Below the pieces are notes generated by a model that saw nothing but the letters and a program-made list of their open reading frames with translations, did not search any database and was not told the origin of the DNA. 64,000 nt of DNA from positions 54,961,205 to 55,025,204 of the forward strand of contig NC_081846.1 in the NCBI RefSeq assembly GCF_963259705.1, in the 5' to 3' direction. Both the position numbers and the translations under genes were made by a program. Shown here piece by piece: positions 1-10,944 of the stretch; within the stretch, counting starts at the first letter, position 1; the number at the start of each line of letters is the position of its first letter. This DNA comes from Myotis daubentonii. Lineage: Eukaryota; Chordata; Mammalia; Chiroptera; Vespertilionidae.

Positions 1-182
1 TTCAGGGGATAAATAAGTTCTGAAGATCAAATCTACAGCATGGCAACTACAGTTAATATTACTATTGTAATACTTGAATTTGCTAAGAGAGTTAAGTCTT
101 AAATGTTTTCACAGCAATAAAAACAAAAGGTAACTATGTGAAGTGACAAATATATTTGATTGATTGTAATAATCATTTCATA

Positions 183-395
183 GCCCTAACTGGTTTGGCT
201 CAGTGGATAGAGCGTCGGCCTGTGGACTGAAGGGTCCCAGGTTCAATTCCAGTCAAGGGCATGTACCTTGGTTGCGGGCACATCCCCAGTAGGGGGTGTG
301 CAGGAGGCAGCTGATCGATGTTTCTCATCGATGTTTCTAACTCTCTATCCCTCTCCCTTCCTCTCTGTAAAAAATCAATAAAATATATTTTAAAA
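183..395 (+). mobile_element. Ves SINE, full length
   Basis: This is a tRNA-derived SINE typical of vespertilionid bats. It has a tRNA-like head with A box (tggctcagtgg) and B box (ggttcaattcc), a body with cctgcaggaggcagctg-like text, a CT-rich tail and terminal A-rich sequence. A perfect 15-bp target-site duplication, aataatcatttcata, flanks it at 168-182 and 396-410. The flank 1-167 shows nothing recognisable. Confidence 0.95.
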
Positions 396-410
396 AATAA
401 TCATTTCATA

Positions 411-972
411 ATGAATATATATCAAAACATCATGTACACTGTAAATATATACAATTTTTGTTAATTATACCTACATAAAGCTGGAGGAAAAAAGAAATGC
501 AATGAAAAATTTAAATTCAGAATCACTTTTTCTAAGCAACTAGAGTCAGTGAATTGAGTTATGAAACTTGTGACGATTTTCCTAAACTCATTAATATGAA
601 GTATCTTCTCTCATATGAAAAAAATTTTTAACTTTAAAGGCTAATACTGAATATAGGTGGTAAGTTTTCAATGATACATATTTGAATACAGTGATGACTG
701 TCACTTTTATTCCAGTGTGCATATCAAAGATTGCTTTTAAACTCTGAGATTCTTGCACGTAAAAGGAATATTTACTTTCCTGAGTATAGCCAGTATTTGA
801 TTTTGTTCCTGGATGAGGCTTAACAGAATTATACTTTTAAAACAAAAAAAGAACTATGTTCTTACTTGGAACAATGTAAACTAAGAAACTGAAAATAAGG
901 ACTCACTTATCACTTAAGTTTTTTACACTAAGAATAAAATGTTAAAAGGAGAAACTGCGGTAAAATACAATA
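411..972. other. AT-rich intron, nothing recognised
   Basis: This is AT-rich TANK intronic sequence without a convincing ORF, repeat terminus or splice-compatible exon. Confidence 0.6.
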
Positions 973-1081
973 AGGGGCAAAAGTAGGTTTACAATTGTTC
1001 ATATGGAAAATAATACAATTAATAAATAATACAAAAATAAGCCGTTTCATGTACTCACAACTGTAAACCGACTTTTGCTTT
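973..1081. mobile_element. mariner-like MITE
   Basis: A short non-autonomous element with inverted ends: ggggcaaaagtaggtttaca on the left, and the reverse complement of gtaaaccgacttttgc on the right. TA dinucleotides flank it. The interior is only AT-rich filler. The ends resemble those of the element at 60656-60784, so both probably belong to one Tc1/mariner family. Confidence 0.75.
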
Positions 1082-1889
1082 TAGATACAAGGATGTTATG
1101 ATTAAAGTCAAGCACTGAATATGGTTGAATTAGTGAGAAAGTGAGAAAATGGATGAGACAGGGAAGGGATTAAAGTAGAAAATAGGAATAGGAGATTTGA
1201 TAAGAATAAATATAGAAGCATGGTAAAAAAAAGTTTGAGGTCAAAAGGTTAATTAAAAATGCAAAGAAATTGTATTTATAAGAATGTATGGCTATATGAA
1301 ATCTACGGTCCTCCCACCTTTGTTAACATTACTGAAAATCTAGCAAAGCAAGACACAAATTCTAGGAGCCTTGTCTGTTTTGCATGATGCAGAGTGCTAG
1401 GCACTCCTACTGCCAGTTTGGGAACAATTCCAGGGCAAATGGGATCCATCCCAGAGTCCTGAAGGAAGTGGAAAGAAAATAAACAATATAAAAATAAAAT
1501 TAAATACCCCAGTTACTTCCAAGTTTGTTACGGGGTTCTGGTTTAATGTAAATCCCCCCAAAAGCTCTATCATTCAATGTTATAATAAAAAATTCTTTTA
1601 AAAAATATAAACATTCTTTACCAGTACTGCCACAATTACTATAATTTCAATTCATTGAAGTTAATTTGAAGCAGAGTAAGATTAATACCTTCCCACTATC
1701 TGTCTTTGAGTCTTTCACTTTGTTATTAGGTTCCTTTTGCATATGTCTTGTTTTCTCAATGGGAAGAAATAGCTCATTGTGGGAATACCTTTTAGTGCAA
1801 AACAGAAAATAAATTAAATGACCTATTAAAAAAAGTAAGGTTTCCCATAATTCTCTCATCCCTTCTCCAAACACTAGATTTAAAATGAA
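1082..1889. other. Intron, nothing recognised
   Basis: No gene, repeat end or RNA feature could be supported here. The short ORFs are chance frames. Confidence 0.55.
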
Positions 1890-2130
1890 CTAACAAGAAA
1901 AATAGAGACAGACTCATAGAGAGCAGACTGACAGATGCCAGGGGCTGGGGGAGGGGGAGAGGGAAATATTGGGCGGGTAGGTGAGGATGGAGGGACATGG
2001 ACAAGTGTGGTGATTGTTGCCTGGGGAGGGGGAGGAGGGAGGTACATGGAGGGTAAAATAATTTATCTACAGGTCCAGCAGCTGAAGTAGCTGCAATTGG
2101 AATCAAGGCTGTTAACTTCTCAGGCACAGG
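1890..2130 (+). mobile_element. old L1 3'UTR fragment with G-rich tract
   Basis: The text gatgccaggggctgggggag followed by further G-rich sequence resembles the polypurine part of old L1M 3'UTRs in sense orientation. The boundaries are diffuse and no target-site duplication is visible. Confidence 0.4.
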
Positions 2131-2599
2131 GTTTGGCGACTAGAGAAGTGAAGTGGTACAATTATCAGCATGGTGAGGTAGACACATTTGAATGGTAACA
2201 TTTACACATTGAAGTGATGTAGAATAATTTTAAGATTCTAAAACCTGTCTGTCATACAACAAACATATTCCTCACTCAGGAGTAGTCCTAAGCCAAGTGT
2301 TGCTGTTTAAATATTGCCTGGATGAAAACAACTCTTCGGTATGGCCTTTTTTTGTGTGCTCAAGAATGTCCAAGTAGAAATTTACATCCAAAAACAACCC
2401 AGATAGATTTATCAAGTTCTGCCAAACCAGTTCCCTTGCTGACAGGGACAATTTGGCAGTAATTTCTCAAACTTATTAAAAGTTAACCATTTGACAGCAT
2501 GACAATGGAATATCCTTCTGATAAATCTATCCTCTCAAAACCTTAACTCCCTTTCTTGCCTCCCTATCTCCTAATAGAAGAGTGGGCAAATTTAAGTAG

Positions 2600-3180
2600 C
2601 TGATTTAAAATCCTTGTCTGATCATTTCAGTATCTGGATCATCTCCTGGTTGGTATCTGTTCCCTTGAAAATTAGTCACATTATCTTGACTCTCCATATG
2701 TTGAATAATTTTGGACTGTACCCTGAACATTGTTAATATTATGCTGTGGAGACATTATGTTACATGATGCCAGAGGATGTTGATGTTTTTATTTTTGCAG
2801 GCAATTAAGTAGGTCAGCCTCAGACTTCAAAATGCCACTCCTTTGAAGAGCAGTAACTCATATCTCAGTTCAGTCCTTTTAAGTTTCAGGTTGCCCCACA
2901 CATATCCTGGGTTTGGGAGAGAGCCAGAGACTTGGGCTGAGTTTAAACACAGAAACTTAGGTTTTCTTCTCTGGCTCTCTCCTCTCTGGGGGTCTTCACT
3001 CCCTCTATGGTGACCATGGTTATTCTGGGCTCATCAGCTTCCTGCTTCTGCCAGCCAAATAAGTGTGGGCTTTCTATTGGAATTGTAGCCACTGCAACTG
3101 AGGCCACCCTTAGAACAAAACCACAGAAAACTAGGAATTTACTCTGAGCCATTACATTTGATTCCCTGCCAAAATGTGCA
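2600..3180 (-). mobile_element. possible old L1M 3'UTR fragment
   Basis: The tract from about 2610 (tctgatcatttcagtatctg and following) reads like the antisense 3'UTR of ancient L1 elements. It is assigned by general resemblance only. The rest of 2131-2600 and 3181-5109 shows no supportable feature; a short region near 3400-3470 may belong to the same old L1. Confidence 0.3.
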
Positions 3181-5109
3181 AAGTTCAGTCTCCGAAGTCC
3201 TCAGGTAGTTGATTTTTTTGTATGTTGTACAGGGTTATTACTGTTATTTATAGAGGCTTGTTTGGTACTCATTCCTTTATAACAGAAGTTGAACTTCCAA
3301 ACTCAGTTTTTAAAAATCCCTCAATTCTTTTGAATTTCACCATGATTTTCATGAGATGACTTAATCACCAATCCAATAGCTTTTCCTAAAGCTCTTATTT
3401 TGTTTAATGCTTATTCGACAGTATTTCACACTACTGAGCAGCTCCTCCTCCTTGAAACTTTATTTATTTTTTGTTACCAGTGTAATATTTAGGTTTTCTT
3501 CTAAACTTTTAGTATTTTCATTGGTCCTTCTTTCCAGGTCATAAATGTGTGCATCCTCTAAGGTTCAGACATGTGTACACTGTTTTCCCTCATCATACAC
3601 TCTTCTTATCATTCATTCTCACACCAAATCTATGGAGTATTCATCCCTAAAGTCTGTATCTTTAGGCTCACTCTTTCAATTCTCTTTTGATCCAATACAG
3701 TTTCACTTGTTCTGCTGTCTACTGTGTTAACACATAATACAATCACCTTTTCCTCAAATCTGGTACACACCTCTAATCTTCATTTCTCTTTTTTAATGTA
3801 AGGCATCCTGCTTAGCATCAAAAATCTTAAGGCAAGATAAAACCTTAAAGAAACTGAGGCTGGCTTTCTTAGAATAGTAAAATCCAAAACAAGACTGGGG
3901 GTGTGACAAAGGGTTACCAATTTTTTTATTTTGCCAAGAAGGTAGTAAAAACAACTAACTACCAAGATCTACTATCTTCTTCTTGTCAAAAAGAAATAGG
4001 CATTTGTTAAAAAAGTAGGAGGGGTTTTTAGATTCAGCTTTAGAAAAATGTTATCACTTCATCCTCAGGACAACATGAGAAGTAAGAGCTAAGGATAGGA
4101 ATGGGGATCTGGGGTTCCAGCATGGGAAAAGAGGAGGCGGTGATAATGTTCAATCACCAGAGGCAAGAAGGAAAAGCAAGATGTACTGTGGCCATTTGGC
4201 CATCTAGCAAGAGTACATTCCAGATAATACTTTCAGGGACTATGAACAGGTCAGTAACCCCCTGCAGCATTATGTGGATGAAACTTCCTGGGAAACATGA
4301 TGTCCTTAATGTTAAATAGTGGAGAGCAATTAGGAGTAAAAATAAGAGTATGTAAACCCATCCAATATGGAATTACTTAGATGAAACCTTAATTGAAACA
4401 CAAAAATCATGCCTTTATTGATAAACAAAATGGGAGAAAGAAAACAAGATATCCATCTTGGAATTATTTGATTTTTCAAAAGGGACTTATCAGGGGGAAA
4501 AAATAATCACAGGTTAATGATATACAGAATGCCTGGAATATATTTTGCAGTTTAATTTTATTAGAATTGTAGGATATATCTATGTATATATCTTAGAGAA
4601 AAATATCAAGTATATGGAAAGATACATTTTGGCAAAAAAAAAAAATCTTTCAGGGAAAGAGTGAGCTCTCATAACATAGCAAGACCAATTAAACAAGCAA
4701 CAGAGAACTTCAGAGAGCATAACAAATCAGGTGCAAATGAAAATTTAGTGAGATTTCCCTTCCACTCCCCTGCCAAATTCTAGTAATATTTTAGAGGGGA
4801 CTACAAAGCCAATAAGAAGTTGTTAAATACAATGGGAAAGGTGCTATCTAGAGATTCTGTGGTTAAAGGAAGCTAATTGATTTTCTTACTATTGATTTTA
4901 GATCCTATAATACATCCTGTGCCTTTAAAAACAACCACCGAGTCCATAGTATGCAGCATTTCACAATTCACAAGTCTAGGGTTTTGTGGAACATCTCTGG
5001 AAATGCATCAGGTACCACACTCTTTTAACAGATTAGAGTCAAAATCAGAGCTTTCTCTAGATTTAATGTAGTAGGTATAGCTAAGTAACCAGGGTCGTGA
5101 TTTAAAGCA
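3181..5109. other. Intron, nothing recognised
   Basis: AT-rich intronic sequence. Several 60-70-residue frames occur on both strands, but they have no family resemblance or splice context. Confidence 0.5.
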
Positions 5110-5288
5110 GAGATGGGCAACCGGTTTTTGCCAAGGGCCATTTGGATATTTATAACATTATTTGCAGCCATACAGAATTATCAACTTAAAAATTAGCCTG
5201 CCATATTTGGTCCAACATTTAATGAACTCACCCCTAATTCCTTGGCAGGGCCAGACCAAATGATTTTGCGTGGACGTTCCCCGCCCAA
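5110..5288 (+). mobile_element. non-autonomous hAT element, right end lost
   Basis: It starts CAGAGATGGGCAACCGG, the kind of end (CAG-N-GATGGGCAA) shared by hAT MITEs in bats, and continues with the family's interior (tttggtccaacatttaatg). The right terminus is degraded, so the 8-bp target-site duplication cannot be shown. Confidence 0.6.
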
Positions 5289-5503
5289 TTTAAAGTATAA
5301 AGACGTAAAGCAATTATTTATCCAAAAAATGTGAGAAGGACTGATGAGCAAGCAATATGACCTCCATGCATAAAGAAGAGTTCCTGAGGGAATGCTAGAG
5401 TATTCTTAGAGCATGACATATTTCCTGTAGATGAAAAGCAAGTAACTTAGTGAGAAAAGCACAACATAATTTATCTAACAGGAAATTATAATCTGGTAAA
5501 ACC

Positions 5504-5600
5504 AGTGGTTCTCAAAATATGGTCTAGAATCCCTGGGGGATGGTGGGATGGATCTTGAGATCAGTTCAAGAGATCCATTGTTGGGAGAGAAAATCTGCTT
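5504..5600 (+). mobile_element. MER5-like hAT-Charlie remnant
   Basis: The text cagtggttctcaaaatatgg is a MER5/Charlie-type terminal inverted repeat. The rest decays quickly. Only the 5' end is supported. Confidence 0.4.
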
Positions 5601-5814
5601 GAGTCCTGAGTGTCCCTGCACATTTTTGCTGCACATGGCAAGAATACAAGACCAGGGACATTTCTCAGGGTTGTATTTTTTTTTAAATATATTTTTATTG
5701 ATTTCAGAGAGTAAGGAAGAGGGAGAGAGATAGAAACATTAATGATGAGAGAAAAACATTGATTGGTTGTCTCCAGCACACGCCCTCCTCCCCCCCAACC
5801 CAGGCAATGTCCTC

Positions 5815-5816
<2 letters not shown>

Positions 5817-5853
<37 letters not shown>

Positions 5854-7260
5854 TTTTTTTATTATTGCTTAAAGTATTACAAAGGGTATTACATATGTGT
5901 CCATTTTATCCCCCCGCCCTAGACAGTCCCCTAGCCTCCCCTATCCCCCAGTGTCTTATGTCCATTGGTTATGCTTATATGCATGCATACAAGTCCTTTA
6001 GTTGATCTCTTACCCCCCTACCTCCTGCCCCCCAACCCTCCCCGGCCTTCCCGCTGCAGTTTGACAATCTGCTTGAGGCAGCTCTGCCTCTGTATCTATT
6101 ATTGTTCAAAAGTTTATAATGGTCTCTATTGTCCATGAATGAGTGAGATCGTGTGGTACTTTTCCTTTATTGACTGGCTTATTTCACTTAGCATAATGCT
6201 CTCCAGTTCCATCCATGACGTTGCAAATGGTAAGAGTTCCTTCCTTTTTACAGCAGCATAGTATTCCATTGTGTAGATGTACCACAGTTTTCTAATCCAT
6301 TCATCTACTGATGGGCACTTAGGCTGTTTCCAGATCTTAGCTATGGAGAATTGTGCTGCTATGAACATAGGGGTGCATATATCCTTTCTGATTGGTGTTT
6401 CTGGTTTCTTGGGATATATTCCTAGAAGTGGGATCACAGGGTCAAATGGGAGTTCCATTTTCAGTTTTTTAAGGAAACTCCATACTGTCTTCCATAGTGG
6501 CTGCACCAGTCTGCATTCCCACCAGCAGTGCACAAGTGTTCCTTTTTCTCCACATCCTCTCCAGCACTTGTCGTTTGTTGATTTGTTGATGATAGCCAGT
6601 CTGACAGGTGTGAGGTGGTACCTCATTGCTGTTTTGATTTGCATCTCTCGGATGATTAGTGACTTTGAGCATGTTTTCATATGTCTCTTAGCTTTCTGAA
6701 TGTCCTCTTTTGAAAGGTGTCTATTTAGGTCCTTTGCCCATTTTTTGATTGGATTGTTTATCTTCTTTTTGTTAAGTTGTATGAGTTCCCTATAAATTTT
6801 GGAGATTAGGCCCTTATCAGATATGACATTGGCAAATATGTTTTCCCACACAGTGGGTTTTCTTGTTGTTTTGTTGATGGTTTCTTTTGCTGTGCAGAAG
6901 CTTTTTATTTTGATGTAGTCCCATTTGTTCATTTTTTCTTTAGTTTCAAGTGCCCTAGGAGCTGTATCAGTGAAGAAATTGCTTCGGCATATGTCTGAGA
7001 TTTTCTTGCCTTTGGATTCTTCTAGAATTTTTATGGTTTCCTGTCGTACATTTAAGTCCTTTATCCATTTTGAGTTTATTTTTGTGTATGGTGTAAGTTG
7101 GTGGTCTAGTTTCATTTTCTTGCATATATCTGTCCAATTTTCCCAGCACCATTTATTGAAGAGACTATCTTGGCTCCATTGTATGTTCTTGCCTCCTTTG
7201 TCAAATATTAATTGAGCATATTGGTTCGGGCTGATTTCTGGGCTCTCTATTCTATTAAGG
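5817..7260 (-). mobile_element. 5'-truncated L1 inserted in a Ves SINE
   Basis: This is the 3' 1.4 kb of a LINE-1 in reverse orientation. The left end is its poly-A tail with an unusual (TAAA)n pattern, seen as (TTTA)n on the plus strand at 5817-5860. A perfect 16-bp target-site duplication, caggcaatgtcctctt, flanks it at 5801-5816 and 7261-7276. It carries the ORF2 C-terminus. Long open frame and clean ends mean it is young. It lies in the same transcriptional sense as TANK. Confidence 0.97.
6126..7115 (-). pseudogene. L1 ORF2p C-terminal fragment
   Basis: The 329-residue open frame is the C-terminal quarter of L1 ORF2p, downstream of the reverse transcriptase core. It includes the cysteine-rich motif [18 protein letters not shown] (Cys-x3-Cys...His-Cys), the landmark [18 protein letters not shown], and [20 protein letters not shown]. 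The usual C-terminus is reached at 6126. Endonuclease and RT domains are absent because of 5' truncation, so no active enzyme is encoded. Confidence 0.95.
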
Positions 7261-7716
7261 CAGGCAATGTCCTCTTGATCGGAATCGAACCTGGGCCCTT
7301 CAGTCCACAGGCTGATGCTCTATCCACTGAGCCAAACCAGCTAGGGCCCAGGGTTGCATTTGTGAAGGAAAAACTTGGAAGGATGAAGTATGTTCCCCTC
7401 TTGGATAATGAACAGGCTGCTTTACTGCTTGTTATAAAATGGTGAGTTTCCCAAGCTCAATGTTCCTCTCCTTTAATGTCCTAGCATCCATGTGAGTCTA
7501 CCAGGTCACCCTCAGGCAAGACCAATGCAAATATAAAATGCTCTTGCAGGGTGCTGCACTATGAGTAATAAAGATGTTTTCCTCTGATCCAGGAGTCTTT
7601 TGTCTTCTTCCAGCATTCAGGAAGCAATAACTGGCTTATTAGCTTGTCAGTGATTTTAGTAGACCCTAAAACCCATGGGTCAACTACTGTCACAATACCA
7701 TTAGATGTTACTTGCC

Positions 7717-7941
7717 TTTTTTTTTTTTTTTTTTTAAAAATATATTTTACTGATTTTTTACAGAGAGGAAGGGAGAGGGATAGAGAGTTAGAAACATCGA
7801 TGAGAGAGAAACATCGATTAGCTGCCTCCTGCACACCCCCTACCGGGGATGTGCCCACAACCAAGGCACATGCCCTTGACAGGAATTGAACCTGGGACCC
7901 TTCAGTCTGCAGGCCGGCGCTCTATCCACTGAGCCAAACAG

Positions 7942-7949
<8 letters not shown>
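7717..7949 (-). mobile_element. Ves SINE
   Basis: Full-length Ves in reverse orientation. The tail is the poly-T run at 7718-7734, and the tRNA-like head ends gagccaaacaggccagggc. It was inserted in or next to a T-rich site; long T runs lie on both sides (the second at 7950-7975), which blurs the target-site duplication. 7361-7716 holds nothing recognisable. Confidence 0.9.
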
Positions 7950-7972
<23 letters not shown>

Positions 7973-7974
7973 TT

Positions 7975-9115
7975 TAACTGTGTTGACATTTATACTGATG
8001 ATGCAAAAGTGATGGTAAAATTGCTGGTGCCAAGGCCATGGTACCAAATTGTAGTCATTGTATGTATTTTTCAATATCATACTCTGAGTAAAAAAAGGAA
8101 AAAAAGCCAGTTTCACTGGACAATGTCCTTGATGAGCCTATAAAGATTTCTTGAATTATATTTCCCAGTTAACCTCTTTTCAATATTGTGTGACAAAATT
8201 GGAAATATACACAAAGGCCTCTGTTTCATAGTGAATCACAAGGGTTTTCTTGGGGAAAGCACCTAGTGTAACTGTTTGCATTGCAAAATGAACTAGTCAC
8301 TTTTTTTTTTTAATGGGATGCCATTTTTCCTTGAAAGAAGACTGATAGGCAAGCTATGGTTAGGCAGACATTTTCTGAAAAGCAAATGAAGTTAGACTCT
8401 GACTTAAAACCCCCCAAAAAACACAACTGAGAAGATTTGTTGTCCATAAAAAAATTTAAGTTTTCATGTGAAAATTAAAATTATGGAAAACTTGTACCCA
8501 TTACAATAAGCTTGACAACTGCCCAATATTTAAAAGACTATTCTGATAAGATCAGTGATGATGTTAAATGGGATTTTAAAATATATCTTACAATAAAGCA
8601 ATATTTGGGAGATTTACATACTTCAGTGAACCAGTATTTTCCAAATGGCTAAATTCATGATGCTACAAAATCATGTATAGGTAAAAGACACATTCAAAGT
8701 ATAAGATAAGCCACTGGTTTTTAATATAGCAATAAAGTTTGTTAGTTTCGGCTGTTATACTACTGTTAACACTTAAGAAACTACTATTTATCAAGTTTTG
8801 GAGCTGTATCAAAGAAGAATATCTAACATTTCTAAAAGGGTTGTTAAAATATCCTTCCCTTTGCCCTGACTGGTTTGGCTCAGTGGATAGAGCATCGGCC
8901 TGCGGACTGAAGGGTCCCAGGTTCGATTCCGGTCAAGGGCACTAAAAAAAAAAAAAAAATACCCTTCCCTTTCCCACCTACATATCTGTGTGAGGCTAAA
9001 ATTTATTCATATAATTTAACAAAACAATACACACCAAAAAAACCCCTCAAAATACAAAATATTACAACAGATCAATGCTGAAGCATTTCGTAACAATGAA
9101 AACCAAATATTTTCA
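7975..9115 (+). pseudogene. decayed hAT-transposase-like ORF (ZBED/FAM200/SCAND3 type)
   Basis: Fragments of one protein can be read in shifting frames on the plus strand. VDIYTDDAKVMV (from about 7979) corresponds to the catalytic-core TD.AK.MVGK motif of domesticated hAT transposases. FIKFWSCIKEEYL (about 8789) and, past the SINE, PTYLCEAKIYSYN (about 8975) and INAEAF match the C-terminal hAT dimerisation region (FWxSIKEEYP...TYLCEAGFSSY...LNAEA). Many stops and frameshifts are present and a tRNA-only SINE interrupts it at 8863-8956. It could be a retrocopy of a ZBED-like host gene or an old transposon; no poly-A tail or inverted ends were located to decide. Non-functional. Confidence 0.72.
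8863..8956 (+). mobile_element. tRNA-head-only Ves SINE (about 80 bp plus poly-A)
   Basis: Only the tRNA-like part of Ves is present, from gccctgactggtttggctca to ggtcaagggca. It is followed directly by about 16 A's, with no Ves body or CT-rich tail. The A box, the B box (ggttcgattcc) and an acceptor-stem-like pairing of gccct with agggc are visible. Flanks aatatccttcccttt (48-62 region of the 8800s) and aatacccttcccttt (8958-8972) form a 14/15 target-site duplication, so it inserted as this short form. Confidence 0.88.
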
Positions 9116-9151
9116 ATTTTGAGGACTTTTAGGATCAAAGATTATGACATA

Positions 9152-10200
9152 CTAGGGGCCCGGTGCACGAAATTCGTGCACTGTGTGTGTGTGTGGGGGA
9201 GGGGAGTGTCCCTCAGCCCAGCCTACCCCCTCTCACATACTGGGAGCCCTCAGGCGTTGACCCCCATCACCCTCCAATCGCAGGATCGGCCCCTTGCCCA
9301 GGCCTGATGCCTCCGATCGCCTGATCGGCCCCTTGCCCAGGCCTGACGCCTCCGCCAGAGGCATAGACCCCCATCACCCTCCGATCGCCTGATCGGCCCC
9401 TTGCCCAGGCCTGACGCCTCCGCCAGAGGTGTCAGGCTTGGACAGGGGACCCCCATCTTCCCCTGATCACTGGCTCTGGCCCCCGCCCAGGCCTGAGGCC
9501 TCTGGCCCAGGAATCATGCCTGGGCAGGGGACCCCCATCTCCCTCTGATAGCTTGCTCCACCCCCCGCCCAAGCCTGACGCCTCTGACCCAGGCTTCAGG
9601 CCTGGGCAAGGGGACCATCATATCCCCCCAATCACCGGCTCCACCCCCCACCCAGGCCTGATGCCTCGGCCAGAGGAGTTGACCCTCATCACCCTCCGAT
9701 CACCAATCACCGGATCGGCCCCTTGACCAGGCCTGAGGCCTCTGGCAGAGGCGTCCGGCTCGGGCAGCGGGGACCCACAGCTGCAGCGGCCCCGCGATCG
9801 TGGGCTCCGCTTTAGGCCCAGGCAAGGGACCCCTAGCTCCCGGGACTGCCAGCTTCGACCGTGCCCAGCTCCCATCGCTGGCTCCACCCCTACTTCCTGT
9901 TATCACTGGCCAGGGCGGAAAAGGAGCCTGATTCTCCGATCATGGCTGGGGGGCAGGGCAAAGGCGGCCCCCAGCTCTTAGCTCCCCACTGGGTTTCCGA
10001 TCACTGTCAGTGGCAGGGGGCTTCTTCCTGCTTTCCCTTTCGCCTCCCTGCATTGTGCCTACATATGCAAATTAACCGCCATCTTGTTGGCAGTTAACTG
10101 CCAATCTTAGTTGGCAGTTAATTTGCATATAGCCCTGATTAGCCAATGAAAAGGGTATCGTCGTACGCCAATTACCATTTTTCTCTTTTATTAGATAGGA
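9152..10200 (-). mobile_element. HeliBat-type non-autonomous Helitron
   Basis: Read on the minus strand it starts TCCTATCTAATAAAAGAG at 10200 and ends with hairpin GCACGAATTTCGTGC then ACCGGGCCCCTAG at 9152. It sits between host A and T, the Helitron rule, with no duplication. The interior is GC-rich, with imperfect repeats around the phrase gatcggccccttgcccagg, and near the 5' end carries ATTTGCAT and AAGATGGCGG. Open frames inside it are repeat-derived and not genes. Confidence 0.95.
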
Positions 10201-10888
10201 TTAATAAGAGAAACTAGATTGTTTTGGGGGGCTAGTCCTAACCTACTGAGGTTGAAAACAGCCTTTCATGCCTTGGTCAAGAGAAATCAGGGCTGAATAA
10301 AATATACAAGCTCTGTTTTGTGGGCTCTGGAATAGAGTAGAAAAAAAAGAAAAATGGGATATGTGAGAAAGGGGATAATTGGGGGAATTAAGGGGAGAAA
10401 AGCCATACAAAAGATACTCAAATTTGCTTAGAAACCCAGAAGAGATTTAAAAAAGTGATATACCACTTCTCATTTTCTCTTCCTCTCAAAAACCCTAAAA
10501 TGATATATTGAATTAAAAAAAAAAACAAAAACAGAGACCCAGAATAGGAAAGGGTTAGGATGAATAAATAATTAATATTTGGAAACAAAATTTCTGCAAA
10601 AGAAATTTCAATGTAAGTATTAAAATGCTTTGGATATCAGTATTATTTTTTCTTATTGTGACACAGTTATTATAACACTTTGGAAAAAAACTTTGAACTT
10701 TAAGCAATGAACTGTTTGAAGATAATTATTTTTCCTTCTAGTTATTCTACCAGAGAGTCTAGAAACAAAGGCTAGTCTCCAAAGAGGAGTACTATAGAAG
10801 TGTTATATACAAGAAGGTATATTCGATCCAGTATCTAGAAATACAACAGGGGGAATGGGACATTTGCTCTGACTGAGACGGCAAAGTG

Positions 10889-10944
<56 letters not shown>

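Larger units (their letters stand above)
5678..7348 (-). mobile_element. Ves SINE split by an L1 (parts 5678-5800 and 7277-7348)
   Basis: The SINE is in reverse orientation. Its A/T-rich 3' part lies at 5678-5800 and its tRNA-like head, ending gccaaaccagctagggcc, at 7277-7348. It is flanked by cagggttgtatt (5666-5677) and cagggttgcatt (7349-7360), an 11/12 target-site duplication. The L1 at 5817-7260 sits inside it, so the SINE is the older insertion. Confidence 0.93.

Noticed and set aside
183..260. tRNA gene from A and B boxes (also at 8863 and other Ves heads)
   Set aside because: These are SINE heads: stems do not pair as a full cloverleaf, and they sit in retroposons with duplications and A tails.
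6277..6699. Plus-strand 140-residue ORF (similar one at 30478-30897)
   Set aside because: It is the antisense shadow of the L1 ORF2 C-terminus and recurs wherever that L1 occurs.
10890..10941. CRISPR-like regular array
   Set aside because: It is a plain dinucleotide microsatellite in a mammalian intron. The Helitron minisatellites also lack spacers.
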